Shown: positions 24,606 through 34,186, counted from the first letter of the stretch. The stretch: DNA of 35,257 nucleotides from Proteobacteria bacterium UBA1858 (GCA_002338385.1 DDIE01000044.1:18746-54002), one strand, 5' to 3'. Notes: generated from the sequence alone by a model not told the origin. Numbers and translations: made by a program.

Positions 24606-25604
24606 TTAGCCTGCAGAGATAAGGTCACCGACGCTGATGGGACGATTGGTATCCAGAATCAGCAAATAGCTGAGTTCATCAAACGCTTTAAAAATCATTG
24701 CACTGCCAATGCTTTGATCGGGCAGTTGCTGCTCATTTTTAAGTACACCACGCTTTTGCAGCGCAACAATATGCCCTGCTCGAAGTCCTTGCGCCCGGCC
24801 TGCGTTAGACACCACCACCTGGTAATTGCCAACTTGAGAGAGAGCTTCAAACAGCGCGATGACCTGTGCAGATAGGTCGATGTCAGCATGTTGAATGGTC
24901 AGGTCGGGTGCTGAGTGAGTTGGCGAAGCAAGCAAACGATCCCCGGGCCTGACCTCACGCTTGGTGTTAATCAGGGTGACGCGCGCAGGAACTGCCGAGT
25001 GGGTCACCACCGCCTGGCCAATGTGAATGGCCTGTTGGCCTAGTACTTGACCGTTATCCGGATCGCGCAACATGGCACCTGCACGGTATATGGAATAGGT
25101 CTGATTGAGTACCATGACGGTGTTGTTGGTGACGTAGACTGAGTCACCGTGCGCGTACATAAGTCGATTGTCAGCTGAGCCGATGATAGTGGCGGCATGC
25201 TGGAACTGATCACTCGCAGTCAGGAGTGGTTTGGTCAAAAATTCTCTAATGGCCGCCATAGGGATCAGGCTCTGGTCAGCATTGATATGCTCAGCGTGAC
25301 CTCCCGTTGACGAGGGGTACAGGGTCAAATAGGGTTGGCCTTGATCGATAAGCAAACGAATTTCATCACCGGGATAGATCAGGTGGGGATTATCAATGCT
25401 TGGGTTGGCCCGCCAGATATTTGGCCATAACCATGGATCTTCGAGGAAAACAGCCGATATATCCCATAACGTGTCGCCTTTTTTCACGATATAGCTGTCT
25501 GGTGTATTGTTATTTAAGATCGGAATGGAGGCCGCACCCACCAGCGGACTGGTGAGCAGGCTAATTATTAGCAAGCTGGCGCTGATCAGGCTTCGTTTAG
25601 TCAT
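24606..25604 (-). CDS. LysM domain secreted protein
   Basis: A 332-residue exported protein. Starting at the ATG at 25604 gives a signal peptide (MTKRSLISASLLIISLLTSPLVGAAS, cleavage near GAA; shown here only as the visible N-terminus). The LysM peptidoglycan-binding domain follows: YIVKKGDTLWDISAVFL, WPNIWRANPSIDNPHLIYPGDEI. The rest contains FlgA/SAF-like small beta domains (REVRPGDRLLA, AGRAQGLRAGHIVALQKRG) and ends in RPISVGDLI. Pseudomonads carry the same type of gene between dprA and def; its function is not established. The frame is open 28 codons further upstream, but this would bury the signal peptide. It heads the long minus-strand run and is divergent from def. Confidence 0.85.
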   Translation of the reverse strand: MTKRSLISASLLIISLLTSPLVGAASIPILNNNTPDSYIVKKGDTLWDISAVFLEDPWLWPNIWRANPSIDNPHLIYPGDEIRLLIDQGQPYLTLYPSSTGGHAEHINADQSLIPMAAIREFLTKPLLTASDQFQHAATIIGSADNRLMYAHGDSVYVTNNTVMVLNQTYSIYRAGAMLRDPDNGQVLGQQAIHIGQAVVTHSAVPARVTLINTKREVRPGDRLLASPTHSAPDLTIQHADIDLSAQVIALFEALSQVGNYQVVVSNAGRAQGLRAGHIVALQKRGVLKNEQQLPDQSIGSAMIFKAFDELSYLLILDTNRPISVGDLISAG

Positions 25605-25717
25605 AAGAACTCTGCACAATGGTTGGCGATGGTTTAAAATATGTTCCAGCCACTGGGCGATGGGGATCGTGAAGTGGCGATATTGCATTTAATTTGACCA
25701 AGAATTTAGATAACTCA

Positions 25718-26254
25718 ATGGCTCTACTCGAAATACTACACTTTCCAGATTCGCGATTAAGGCTTAAAGCTCAGCCAGTGTCACAAGTGGACGATAATGT
25801 GCGACAGATGGTTACTGACATGCTGGAAACTATGTATGAAGCACCTGGAATTGGTCTGGCTGCGACGCAGGTCAATATTCAACTGCAGATTATTGTGCTT
25901 GATGTTTCTGAGCAGAAAGATCAACCGCTGTGTTTAATCAATCCCGAAATTCTGGCTGCCGAGGGCAGTGAGGAGATGCAGGAAGGCTGTTTATCCATAC
26001 CAGGCTACTATGAGAATGTGACGCGTGCGGAAAAGATCAAAGTGCGCGCATTGAATGCTGCAGGCGAGACCTTTGAGTTAGAGGCTGACGATTTGCTGGC
26101 AGTCTGTATCCAGCATGAGATGGATCATCTGGCAGGTAAATTATTTGTTGATTATTTATCGCCACTCAAACGACAGAGAATCAAGAGCAAATTGCTCAAA
26201 ATGGAAAAGACCGGTGAGTTGCCACCCTCACAATCTCTATCAGGTGGTCGCTAG
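25718..26254 (+). CDS. def: Peptide deformylase
   Basis: A 178-residue Fe2+/Zn2+ hydrolase that removes the formyl group from the initiator methionine of nascent proteins. The three motifs are present: GIGLAATQV (45-52), EGCLSIPG with metal ligand C91, and QHEMDHLAG with H133, E134 and H137. The ATG at 25718 (MALLEILHFPDSRLR) matches the family N-terminus; an upstream TTG at 25694 is less likely. It pairs with fmt, which adds the formyl group, 18 bp downstream. Confidence 0.96.
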   Translation: MALLEILHFPDSRLRLKAQPVSQVDDNVRQMVTDMLETMYEAPGIGLAATQVNIQLQIIVLDVSEQKDQPLCLINPEILAAEGSEEMQEGCLSIPGYYENVTRAEKIKVRALNAAGETFELEADDLLAVCIQHEMDHLAGKLFVDYLSPLKRQRIKSKLLKMEKTGELPPSQSLSGGR

Positions 26255-26272
26255 CCAACGCCAGTTCAGATT

Positions 26273-27223
26273 ATGACAACACCCTTACGTATCGCTTATG
26301 CAGGCACGCCAGAGTTTGCGGTGCCAGCATTGCAACGTATTGCTGCCAGTAGCAATCAATTAATGTGTGTCATCACTCAGCCTGATCGTCCATCGGGACG
26401 CGGGCGCAAACTTGCTGAAAGCGCGGTAAAAGCAGCTGCTAAACACACCCAGACTGCAATATTCCAGCCAGAAAATATTAATCATCCTAACAGCTTGGAA
26501 TATTTAGCATCCCTACAATTAGATGTCATGGTGGTGGCGGCGTACGGTCAGTTGTTCAAGCAGGAATTATTGTCTTTGCCAGGCTTAGGTTGCATCAATA
26601 TTCATGCCTCTTTATTGCCGCGCTGGCGCGGTGCATCACCCATCCAACATGCGATTTTGCATGGCGATGAAAGCAGCGGGGTGACCATCATGCAAATGGC
26701 GCAAGCGATGGATGCCGGCGATATCTGGATGCAGCAGAGTTGTGCTATTGATGCCCAGGATACCGCTCAGAGTTTGCATGACCGTTTGGCGATAGCAGGT
26801 GCGGAATTGATCCTACCTGCGCTGGCACGCGTTGCCAGTCACGACTATCAGGCACATGCTCAGGCAAGCGCAGCGGTCAGCTACTGTTCGAAATTACACA
26901 AGACCGACGGCCTGATTGACTGGTCTCAACCAGGCCAGGCAATTGATCGTCAGATTCGGGCATTTTTTCCATGGCCACGTGCGTATACTTTCCTGACCGG
27001 TAAGCGCTTGGGGATACTATCGGCGCAGTTGGTTGAACAAGAACAGACGTATCAGCGTGCTGGTGAGATCATTGCTACCGACAAACTCGGTGTCGATGTA
27101 GCAACCCCCAAAGGCGTCATCAGATTACAACGTTTGGTGCCAGAGGGAGGTCGGGCCGTGAGTGCGTATGAATTTAGTCATGCACATTCGCTGCTGGGTG
27201 CAGTGCTGGGGGACCAGCCGTGA
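26273..27223 (+). CDS. fmt: Methionyl-tRNA formyltransferase
   Basis: A 316-residue Fmt that formylates initiator Met-tRNA with 10-formyl-tetrahydrofolate. The N-terminal domain starts IAYAGTPEFAVPALQ. The tRNA/loop segment is RPSGRGRKL. The catalytic block INIHASLLPRWRGASPIQ carries the Asn and His, with the SGVTIMQMAQAMDAGD aspartate further on. The C-terminal domain includes FFPWPRAYTFL. The next gene's GTG overlaps its stop by 4 bp (GTGA). In many relatives rsmB (sun) follows here, but it is absent. Confidence 0.95.
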   Translation: MTTPLRIAYAGTPEFAVPALQRIAASSNQLMCVITQPDRPSGRGRKLAESAVKAAAKHTQTAIFQPENINHPNSLEYLASLQLDVMVVAAYGQLFKQELLSLPGLGCINIHASLLPRWRGASPIQHAILHGDESSGVTIMQMAQAMDAGDIWMQQSCAIDAQDTAQSLHDRLAIAGAELILPALARVASHDYQAHAQASAAVSYCSKLHKTDGLIDWSQPGQAIDRQIRAFFPWPRAYTFLTGKRLGILSAQLVEQEQTYQRAGEIIATDKLGVDVATPKGVIRLQRLVPEGGRAVSAYEFSHAHSLLGAVLGDQP

Positions 27224-27786
27224 AGCCTGTACCTTTGAGGCCACGACTGTGGCGAGAGTGTATCTGCCTACTCATGTGTGTGCTGTTTGCCAGTCACTCG
27301 CAGGCGGACAGTTTTATCACCATAGAGAATCTGACGACAGAAAAACAGGAACAATCTATTCAGGTTAATTGTGAAGTCACTTACCGTCTGGATGAAAAGG
27401 TCAAACAAGCGCTGGCGAATGGCATCATGATGACTTTCATCACAGACTTGGAGCTGCTGGAGAGGACATCTAACTGGTTTGATCAAGTGCGGGCCAGTTA
27501 CCAGACAGAATTTACTATTAAGTATCATGCGCTAAGTAAGCAGTTCGTATTGAGTATCAACAACCTCGAGCGCAGTTACCCTGACCTCTTTTCAGTGTTT
27601 TATCAACAGACTCAATTATGTGATTTCAGGATGGGGCCGATAGATCATATTCAACTCAACGCAGCTATTTATTTGCGCGCGCGGATCAGGTTATCAACCG
27701 AGGACTTACCTTTGCCACTGAGAATAAAAAGTTACTTATCAGATGACTGGCGACCCTCCTCAGGGTGGACGATATGGTCACTCTAA
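27220..27786 (+). CDS. DUF4390 exported protein
   Basis: A 188-residue protein of the DUF4390 family. The first 30 residues form a signal peptide (LWRECICLLMCVLFASHSQA). The mature part has a beta-rich pattern: SIQVNCEVTYRLDEKVKQALANGI, the YHALSKQFVLSI strand pair, and the family C-terminal IKSYLSDDWRPSSGW. Its function is unknown, but it is typically found just upstream of ntrY-like histidine kinase genes, as here. It starts at GTG within the fmt stop (4 bp overlap) and overlaps the ntrY start, so the three are translationally linked. A periplasmic location makes it a candidate accessory to the kinase's sensor domain; this is inference. Confidence 0.85.
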   Translation: MKPVPLRPRLWRECICLLMCVLFASHSQADSFITIENLTTEKQEQSIQVNCEVTYRLDEKVKQALANGIMMTFITDLELLERTSNWFDQVRASYQTEFTIKYHALSKQFVLSINNLERSYPDLFSVFYQQTQLCDFRMGPIDHIQLNAAIYLRARIRLSTEDLPLPLRIKSYLSDDWRPSSGWTIWSL

Positions 27787-29981
27787 AGCGTAAGAGTATC
27801 TCTGGACGCTGGCTGTTATTGGCATTATTTGCAGCTTTAGTTGCGGCAATATTATTAATGGCTGATGCCACTCAGAGTGTCTCCTACTTTGGTCGGTTAC
27901 ATAACTGGTTGCTGCCTATCAACACTTTGTTGCTGGTTATTTTTGTCGCCTTAATTATTCGTAATATCAGTTCACTTGTAACACGCTTGAGGAATCGAGA
28001 TCCCGGCTCAAAACTGACATTACGCCTAGTGCTGTTATTTGTGCTGACAGCTAGTATGCCGGTATTCATTGTGTATACATTCTCGATATGGTTGCTAGAA
28101 CGTGGTGTTGATAGTTGGTTTGATGTCAAAGTGGAGAGTGCTCTCCAGGACGCCGTTGATCTCTCACGCGCCTCACTTGATTTGCATATTCGAACATTAC
28201 GCCAACAGGTAGAGCCGAAGATTGAACAACTTGCTGATGTCGAGCAGTTCAATGCCACGCTGATTATTAATGAGCTGTTAATGACCACCGAGGTTGCAGA
28301 AGTGGCTTTGTTTGATGAAGGTAATCGGATGATCGCCTCTGGCAATAGTGAGCCGACCGCGACAGTCCCTGAATTGCCGGGCGAAAGCGTGCTCCAGCTG
28401 GTTAATCAAGGCGAGCGATATATTGCAGTAGAACCTACTTCTGAGGCCAGTTTACAGATACGTATGGTGTACCCAATTGCGTCCCAGATTCCTACCGGTG
28501 GTACCCGCTTTGTGCAGTTTTTATATCCAGTATCCGATCGTATCGGTGGTTTGGCCAATAACGTACAGAATGCATTTGGCCAATACAATGAGCTGATATA
28601 TCTACGCACGCCACTGAAGCAGAACTTTATTTTAATTCTCACTCTGGTGCTGGCACTGGGTGCTTTATTTGCTGTGTTTGCTGCTTTTTATTGGTCGCGT
28701 GTACTGGTCTCGCCGATTCAGGAGTTAGCCGAGGGCACCAAGGCAGTGGCGGCGGGTGAATACAAGAAAAAACTGATTGTGCCTAGGGATGACGATTTAG
28801 GCATGCTAGTCGTCTCATTCAATCGCATGACCGAGCGCTTAACAGTGGCACGGGATACAGCAATTATTAACCAGCGCATTATTGAGAATCAGCGCACTTA
28901 CTTGCAAACCATTCTGGAATATCTATCGTCCGGTGTGATCAGCCTAGACAGTGCGTATAACTTGAAAACTAGTAATGCTGCCGCCAGTCAGGTGCTGGAT
29001 GTGAATCTCAATGAATTTCACGGCAAACAATTCACCCGCCTGGGATTCAAGCATGCTTTTCTGAAAGATTTTTGCGCAACTCTAGAGAGTAAAATAAAAA
29101 GCACTGAGCAAGACTGGCAATTGGAGATTGAGCTGTTCACGCCACAGGGAACAAAAACAATCTTATGCAAAAGCGTGAGCTTACCCAGTGCGATTGAGTC
29201 ACAACGTGGCAGTATCATAGTGGTCGACGATGTGACTGCGTTGCTCCAAGCTCAGCGTGATTCGGCATGGGGCGAGGTCGCCAGACGACTTGCTCATGAA
29301 ATCAAAAATCCACTGACACCGATACAATTATCGGCAGAAAGATTACGCAGGAAATTAATGCCTGCGCTGCAGGATGAGCAGTCCGAACTAGTTGATCGCG
29401 CCACTAACACGATTGTTCAGCAGGTTGAATCCATGAAGTTGATGGTCAACGACTTCTCGGAATATGCGCGCATGCCGACTATGGAGCCTCAGCCATTAGA
29501 TATCAACAATCTAGTGACAGATATTGTGGAACTATATAAAGGTGATCGTGAACATATCCAGATACGCCTGCAGCTGCACGAGGAGCCGCTGAGTATCCGG
29601 GGTGATTCTGTGCGTTTGCGGCAGGTGATGCACAATCTGATCAAGAACGCGATAGAGGCAATGCGAGATGGAGAGATTAGTCTGCTAGTGATTAATACTT
29701 TCATCGATACCTCAGGCCACAGTAAATATGCAGGGATAAAGATTATAGATAACGGGCCTGGTGTCGCGAATCATTTAATCGCGCGTATTTTTGATCCGTA
29801 CATGACCACCAAGGTTAAAGGCAATGGCTTGGGTTTAGCCATCGTAAAAAAAATAATAGAGGAGCATAATGGCGCTATCAGAATAGAGAACAGTGAGGAC
29901 CAAGGTGCCACAGTCAGTATGCGCTTCCCTCTCCATAGTCAGACGAGTAAACATCCTACGCATATCGGAGCCGTACATTAA
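27774..29981 (+). CDS. NtrY-like membrane sensor histidine kinase
   Basis: About 735 residues. The architecture is: two or three N-terminal membrane spans (about 12-110), a periplasmic sensor segment (about 110-280), another span (about 285-310), HAMP (about 310-365), a PAS-like domain (about 375-490), then the kinase. The H-box reads RRLAHEIKNPLTPIQL (phospho-His about 508). The N-box is LRQVMHNLIKNAIEAM, G1 is IIDNGPGV and G2 is GNGLGLAIVKKI. This is the NtrY type. The signal is unknown; NtrY systems are linked to nitrogen, redox or envelope control in other bacteria. The ATG at 27774 follows AGGG by about 8 nt; a GTG three codons earlier is possible. It overlaps the NtrX-like gene as TAATG. 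Confidence 0.92.
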   Translation: MVTLKRKSISGRWLLLALFAALVAAILLMADATQSVSYFGRLHNWLLPINTLLLVIFVALIIRNISSLVTRLRNRDPGSKLTLRLVLLFVLTASMPVFIVYTFSIWLLERGVDSWFDVKVESALQDAVDLSRASLDLHIRTLRQQVEPKIEQLADVEQFNATLIINELLMTTEVAEVALFDEGNRMIASGNSEPTATVPELPGESVLQLVNQGERYIAVEPTSEASLQIRMVYPIASQIPTGGTRFVQFLYPVSDRIGGLANNVQNAFGQYNELIYLRTPLKQNFILILTLVLALGALFAVFAAFYWSRVLVSPIQELAEGTKAVAAGEYKKKLIVPRDDDLGMLVVSFNRMTERLTVARDTAIINQRIIENQRTYLQTILEYLSSGVISLDSAYNLKTSNAAASQVLDVNLNEFHGKQFTRLGFKHAFLKDFCATLESKIKSTEQDWQLEIELFTPQGTKTILCKSVSLPSAIESQRGSIIVVDDVTALLQAQRDSAWGEVARRLAHEIKNPLTPIQLSAERLRRKLMPALQDEQSELVDRATNTIVQQVESMKLMVNDFSEYARMPTMEPQPLDINNLVTDIVELYKGDREHIQIRLQLHEEPLSIRGDSVRLRQVMHNLIKNAIEAMRDGEISLLVINTFIDTSGHSKYAGIKIIDNGPGVANHLIARIFDPYMTTKVKGNGLGLAIVKKIIEEHNGAIRIENSEDQGATVSMRFPLHSQTSKHPTHIGAVH

Positions 29982-31303
29982 TGCCTGCTGAACGCATACT
30001 TGTGGTCGATGACGAACCGGATATCTGTGCGCTAGTCAGTGATATTTTGACTGATGAAGGCTATCAGGTGAATGCTGCAGAGACGGCTGATATGGCCAGA
30101 CAGCAGGTGCAAGCGAACGACTATGATTGTGTGTTGCTGGATATTTGGATGCCCGGTGAGGATGGTATTACGCTGCTCAAAGACTGGAAGGAACAGCGTA
30201 CCTTGCATTGCCCTATTATCATGATGTCAGGCCATGGCACAGTCGAAACTGCCGTGGAAGCGACGCGTTTAGGTGCCTTTAGTTTTGTTGAAAAGCCACT
30301 CACTACCGCCAAGTTAATTAGTACTATTCGTACTGCCCTGGATGTGCATCAGCAAGTTAAACCGTTGAACGTGCAAAATCATGAGCAACCAGTGGGTAAC
30401 AGTGCCTTGATGCAGCGCTTGCTGGAGGTATGTGCTCGCAGTGCACGTACCAACGATCATCTCATTGCAGTAGGTGAGGAAGGTACAGGTCGGCAGACCA
30501 TACTGCGCTATATCCACAACCTCAGTGAGCGTCACTCTGCAGCCTTCATCCTGATGGATATGAGTCCCTTGTTCGCGACCAATCTGAATGATGACGATTG
30601 GTCGAAGTTCAACACTGGGTTTGTAGATGCGATCAAGCAGGCGCAAGGTGGCACAATCTGCATGCCTGATATTCATAACATTGATATGACTCTGCAAAAG
30701 CGCGTGTGCGAGTTACTCAAGCAACTGGTTGCGCTAAAAATGTTTGAACGCTTCAATGTGAGGTTTTGTAGCAGCGTGATAAGTAGTCGGGAAAATGATT
30801 ATTTGCCTGAACTAAAGAAAATCTTTGCGCTTACTGTGTTGCATGTGCCGGCCCTAAGGGATCACACCGAAGATATACCCGAGTTAGTCAATCACCTCAT
30901 AGATACCTTTTCAGCGCATGAAAACTACCCCTACAGCAAGTGTTCTATCGCTGCTCAGAACGCACTGCTACATTACCAGTGGCCAGGCAATATCAGCGAG
31001 CTTAAGCTGATTATTAAACAGCTGTTGTTGACCACCTCAGAGGGTGAAATATCGGTCGATGATGTGGCCAGTATTTTACCGCCAGCTAACGATCAGCTGG
31101 GACAGGCAAATGCAAACATTGAGCACATGTATGAATTGCCTCTGCGTGAGGCACGTGAGATGTTCGAAAAAGAGTATTTGCAATATCAGCTGGAAAAAGT
31201 GAATGGTAGCGTCAGCAAGTTAGCTGACCGAGTCGGCATGGAAAGAACGCACTTATACAGAAAATTACGGGCTCTGGGTATAGGCGCAAAAGACTCAACC
31301 TAA
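29981..31303 (+). CDS. NtrX-like response regulator with degenerate AAA+ domain
   Basis: A 440-residue regulator partner of the upstream kinase. The receiver is intact: D10/D11, phospho-acceptor D54 in VLLDIWMPG, the MMSGHG threonine/serine region and K105. The middle domain is clearly NtrC-derived but broken. Walker A reads GEEGTGR (165-171) with Lys replaced by Arg. The GAFTGA sigma-54 loop is missing around 200-215. Walker B reads GGTICMPDI (223-231) without the DE pair. The arginine-finger segment (YLPELKKIFAL) and sensor II (WPGNISEL) lack their arginines. The Fis-type DNA-binding helix-turn-helix is well kept (LQYQLEKVNGSVSKLADRVGMERTHLYRKL). It should bind DNA on phosphorylation but is unlikely to hydrolyse ATP or activate sigma-54 polymerase. 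Confidence 0.92.
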   Translation: MPAERILVVDDEPDICALVSDILTDEGYQVNAAETADMARQQVQANDYDCVLLDIWMPGEDGITLLKDWKEQRTLHCPIIMMSGHGTVETAVEATRLGAFSFVEKPLTTAKLISTIRTALDVHQQVKPLNVQNHEQPVGNSALMQRLLEVCARSARTNDHLIAVGEEGTGRQTILRYIHNLSERHSAAFILMDMSPLFATNLNDDDWSKFNTGFVDAIKQAQGGTICMPDIHNIDMTLQKRVCELLKQLVALKMFERFNVRFCSSVISSRENDYLPELKKIFALTVLHVPALRDHTEDIPELVNHLIDTFSAHENYPYSKCSIAAQNALLHYQWPGNISELKLIIKQLLLTTSEGEISVDDVASILPPANDQLGQANANIEHMYELPLREAREMFEKEYLQYQLEKVNGSVSKLADRVGMERTHLYRKLRALGIGAKDST

Positions 31304-31330
31304 CACCCTTAATCAGAAACCATAACAACA

Positions 31331-32704
31331 ATGAAAATAATTATTTTAGGTGCGGGCCAAGTGGGTGGATCGCTGGCATTAAGTTTAGCCAACGAATCCA
31401 ATGATATTACGCTGGTTGATAGTGATCCAGGTGTTTTGCATGAGATACAGGATCGAGCAGATCTAAGAACAGTTATTGGTCATGCTGCACACCCCAGCGT
31501 GTTGGAACAGGCCGGTGCACGTGATGCCAGTATGGTAGTGGCATTAACCAATAGTGATGAGACTAATATGGTTGCCTGTCAAGTAGCCTATACCTTGTTC
31601 CACACGCCAACAAAGATTGCGCGCGTGCGGACCACAGATTACCTCGACTATGAAGACTTATTCGTGCAAGAAGCCTTACCGGTCGATGTGTTGATCAGTC
31701 CTGAGTATCTGGTATCCACTTATGTTGAAAATCTGATCGAACATCCAGGCGCATTACAAGTATTAAATTTTGCCGGCGGCAAAGTAAAACTGGTGGCCGT
31801 AGCGCTGAATGCAAAAAGCATGTTACGCGGTAAGCGAATTAGCGCCATTTTTGATGATATGAAAGACATGGATACTACATTAGTGGCCATGTATCGAGAC
31901 CATAAGCTACTCACGATAGAACAGGATGTGGAGTTGGAAGCCGGGGATGAACTTTTTTTCATTGCCTCTGCAGCTAAGGCAAAAAGTATCACCACCATGC
32001 TGCAAGGTTTAGATAAACCAAATCGACGAGTGATCATTGCTGGTGGAGGAAATATTGGCCTGCAGTTAGCTCAGATCCTTGAACCCCATTATCGCGTCAA
32101 GCTGATAGAACGTGACAGTAAGCGCGCTAAATCACTCTCAGAAACACTAGATAAGACCATCGTCTTGCAGGGTGATGCTGCTGATGAGAATCTGCTGATG
32201 GAAGAAAATATTGATAGCGTCGACGTATTTCTTGCACTGACCAATGATGATGAGGCAAATATCTTATCCGCTATGTTGGCCAAGCGGTTAGGTGCTCGTA
32301 AGACCATGTCATTGATTAATCGACCCAGCTATATCGACTTAGTTGAGAGCGGTATGATCGATATCGCGATTTCACCCCAACATGTCACCATCGGCGCATT
32401 GTTAGCGCATATCCGACGCGGTGATGTCGTCGCCGTGCACTCCTTACGCAAGGGTTACGCCGAGGCGATTGAAGCCGTTGCGCATGGCGATCATAAAACT
32501 TCTAAGGTGGTTGGGCGCAAGATTAAAGAAATAAAATTACCTGCTAGTGCCAGCATAGGCGCTATTGTGCGCTCGGATGAAGTCATTATTGCCGAACCGG
32601 AAACGCTGATTGAATCAGAAGATCATGTCATTATTTATCTCGCTGATAAGCATAAAGTCAGTGATGTTGAACGCCTGTTCCAAGTCAGTGCTACTTTTAT
32701 ATAA
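31331..32704 (+). CDS. trkA: Trk potassium uptake regulatory subunit TrkA
   Basis: A 457-residue peripheral membrane protein that binds NAD(H) or adenine nucleotides and gates TrkH/TrkG. It is two tandem RCK units: Rossmann site IILGAGQVGGSLALSLA (3-19) plus a C-terminal lobe, then VIIAGGGNIGLQLAQIL (about 234-250) plus a second lobe ending near IIYLADKHKVSDVERLF. The length matches E. coli TrkA (458). It lies 27 bp after the NtrX-like gene and 18 bp before trkH. The trkA-trkH pairing means that the gate and its channel are made together. Confidence 0.95.
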   Translation: MKIIILGAGQVGGSLALSLANESNDITLVDSDPGVLHEIQDRADLRTVIGHAAHPSVLEQAGARDASMVVALTNSDETNMVACQVAYTLFHTPTKIARVRTTDYLDYEDLFVQEALPVDVLISPEYLVSTYVENLIEHPGALQVLNFAGGKVKLVAVALNAKSMLRGKRISAIFDDMKDMDTTLVAMYRDHKLLTIEQDVELEAGDELFFIASAAKAKSITTMLQGLDKPNRRVIIAGGGNIGLQLAQILEPHYRVKLIERDSKRAKSLSETLDKTIVLQGDAADENLLMEENIDSVDVFLALTNDDEANILSAMLAKRLGARKTMSLINRPSYIDLVESGMIDIAISPQHVTIGALLAHIRRGDVVAVHSLRKGYAEAIEAVAHGDHKTSKVVGRKIKEIKLPASASIGAIVRSDEVIIAEPETLIESEDHVIIYLADKHKVSDVERLFQVSATFI

Positions 32705-32722
32705 CAGCATAGACGTTAGCCC

Positions 32723-34180
32723 ATGCAGCCATTTGTAATACTTCGCATTCTTGGTCAGTTACTGATGATATTCAGTATTACTATGTTGCCGGCCCTGTTT
32801 GTGGGTGTGAATTATGGTGAGAGCGATAGTATTGATAGTTTCGCCAAAGCGTTTGTAGCCACATTGCTTACCGGCGTCATGCTATGGCTACCCTTCAGAA
32901 ATTATCAAAGTGATTTACGCCTGCGTGATGGTTTCATTGTAGTGGTCTTATTTTGGACGGTGCTGGGTACGTTTGGCGCCATACCATTTATTTTGTCTGA
33001 CGCCTTGTCACTGAGTTTTGTCGATAGTTTATTCGAATCGATATCAGGTTTGACGACGACTGGCGCGACCGTGCTCACTAATCTCGATCAGCTGCCTTAT
33101 TCAATTTTATTTTACCGCCAACAACTGCAGTGGTTGGGTGGTATGGGTATCATTGTGTTAGCTGTGGCAATACTGCCGATGCTGGGTGTAGGCGGCATGC
33201 AACTGTATCGTGCTGAAACACCCGGGCCGATTAAGGATAACAAGCTGACACCGCGTATTACCGAAACAGCTAAGGCGCTTTGGTATATTTATTTGTCTCT
33301 GACTATCCTGTGTGCCTTGAGCTATTGGGCAGCAGGGATGACGGTTTTTGATGCGATCAGCCATAGTTTTTCAACTATCGCCATTGGTGGCTTCTCAACA
33401 CATGATCAAAATATGCAATTCTTTGACAGCCGCAGTGTTGAGTGGGTGGCCATAATTTTTATGTTGTTATCGGGGGCTAATTTTGGTCTTCATTTTTTAG
33501 TCTGGAGAAATCGCTCCTTGTCCTCTTACTGGCATGATGATGAATTCAGAATGTACGTATCGGTATTATTGATCGCCACTGTGATCGTGTTTGGTGTTGT
33601 TCAAACCTACACACTCCACGGTGACGCCTGGCTAGAGAATATTACCCCGGTTGTTTTTCAAGTCGTATCAATCGGTACCACCACGGGGTTCACCTCGGAA
33701 AATTTCTCCGTGTGGCCAACTTTTGTCCCCGTCATGCTCATTATGTTGAGTTTCATTGGTGGTTGTGCCGGTTCGACTGGCGGCGGTATGAAGGTAATAC
33801 GCATGTTGTTGTTATTCAAACAAGGCTTGAGAGAACTGAAGCGTCTGGTCCATCCGAATGCACACTTCGCGGTTAAGGTGGGTAAAAAGCCAGTGGATAA
33901 TCGTGTGATTGAAGCAGTATGGGGATTTTTGTCAGCTTATATTGGTGTTTTTATTGCTATGTTGTTGCTGCTGCTTGCCAGCGGCATCGATCAAGTGACT
34001 GCCTACTCAGCAGTCACCGCTACCCTGAATAATCTCGGTCCTGGTCTGGGCGAAGCGGCTCAAAACTATGCTGGTATTAACACCTTCAGTAAATATGTGC
34101 TGTGTCTGGGGATGTTGCTGGGTCGCTTGGAAATATTTACATTATTAGTCATATTTACGCCGGTATTCTGGCGCCGCTGA
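32723..34180 (+). CDS. trkH: Trk potassium uptake channel subunit TrkH
   Basis: A 485-residue inner-membrane K+ translocating subunit. Four pore-loop selectivity segments can be found, as expected for the M1-P-M2 fourfold design: GLTTTGATV, FSTIAIGGFST, SIGTTTGFTSENF and TLNNLGPGLGE. The GGCAGSTGGGMKVIRMLLL intracellular-gate region and the final LGMLLGRLEIFTLLVIFTP are strongly conserved. It begins 18 bp after trkA, so the uptake system is complete in this locus. Confidence 0.95.
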   Translation: MQPFVILRILGQLLMIFSITMLPALFVGVNYGESDSIDSFAKAFVATLLTGVMLWLPFRNYQSDLRLRDGFIVVVLFWTVLGTFGAIPFILSDALSLSFVDSLFESISGLTTTGATVLTNLDQLPYSILFYRQQLQWLGGMGIIVLAVAILPMLGVGGMQLYRAETPGPIKDNKLTPRITETAKALWYIYLSLTILCALSYWAAGMTVFDAISHSFSTIAIGGFSTHDQNMQFFDSRSVEWVAIIFMLLSGANFGLHFLVWRNRSLSSYWHDDEFRMYVSVLLIATVIVFGVVQTYTLHGDAWLENITPVVFQVVSIGTTTGFTSENFSVWPTFVPVMLIMLSFIGGCAGSTGGGMKVIRMLLLFKQGLRELKRLVHPNAHFAVKVGKKPVDNRVIEAVWGFLSAYIGVFIAMLLLLLASGIDQVTAYSAVTATLNNLGPGLGEAAQNYAGINTFSKYVLCLGMLLGRLEIFTLLVIFTPVFWRR

Positions 34181-34186
34181 ACGCAT

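Noticed and set aside
29981..31303. Calling the regulator a standard sigma-54 activator (NtrC/NtrX).
   Set aside because: The P-loop lysine, GAFTGA loop, Walker B acids and arginine finger are missing, so that function is not supported.
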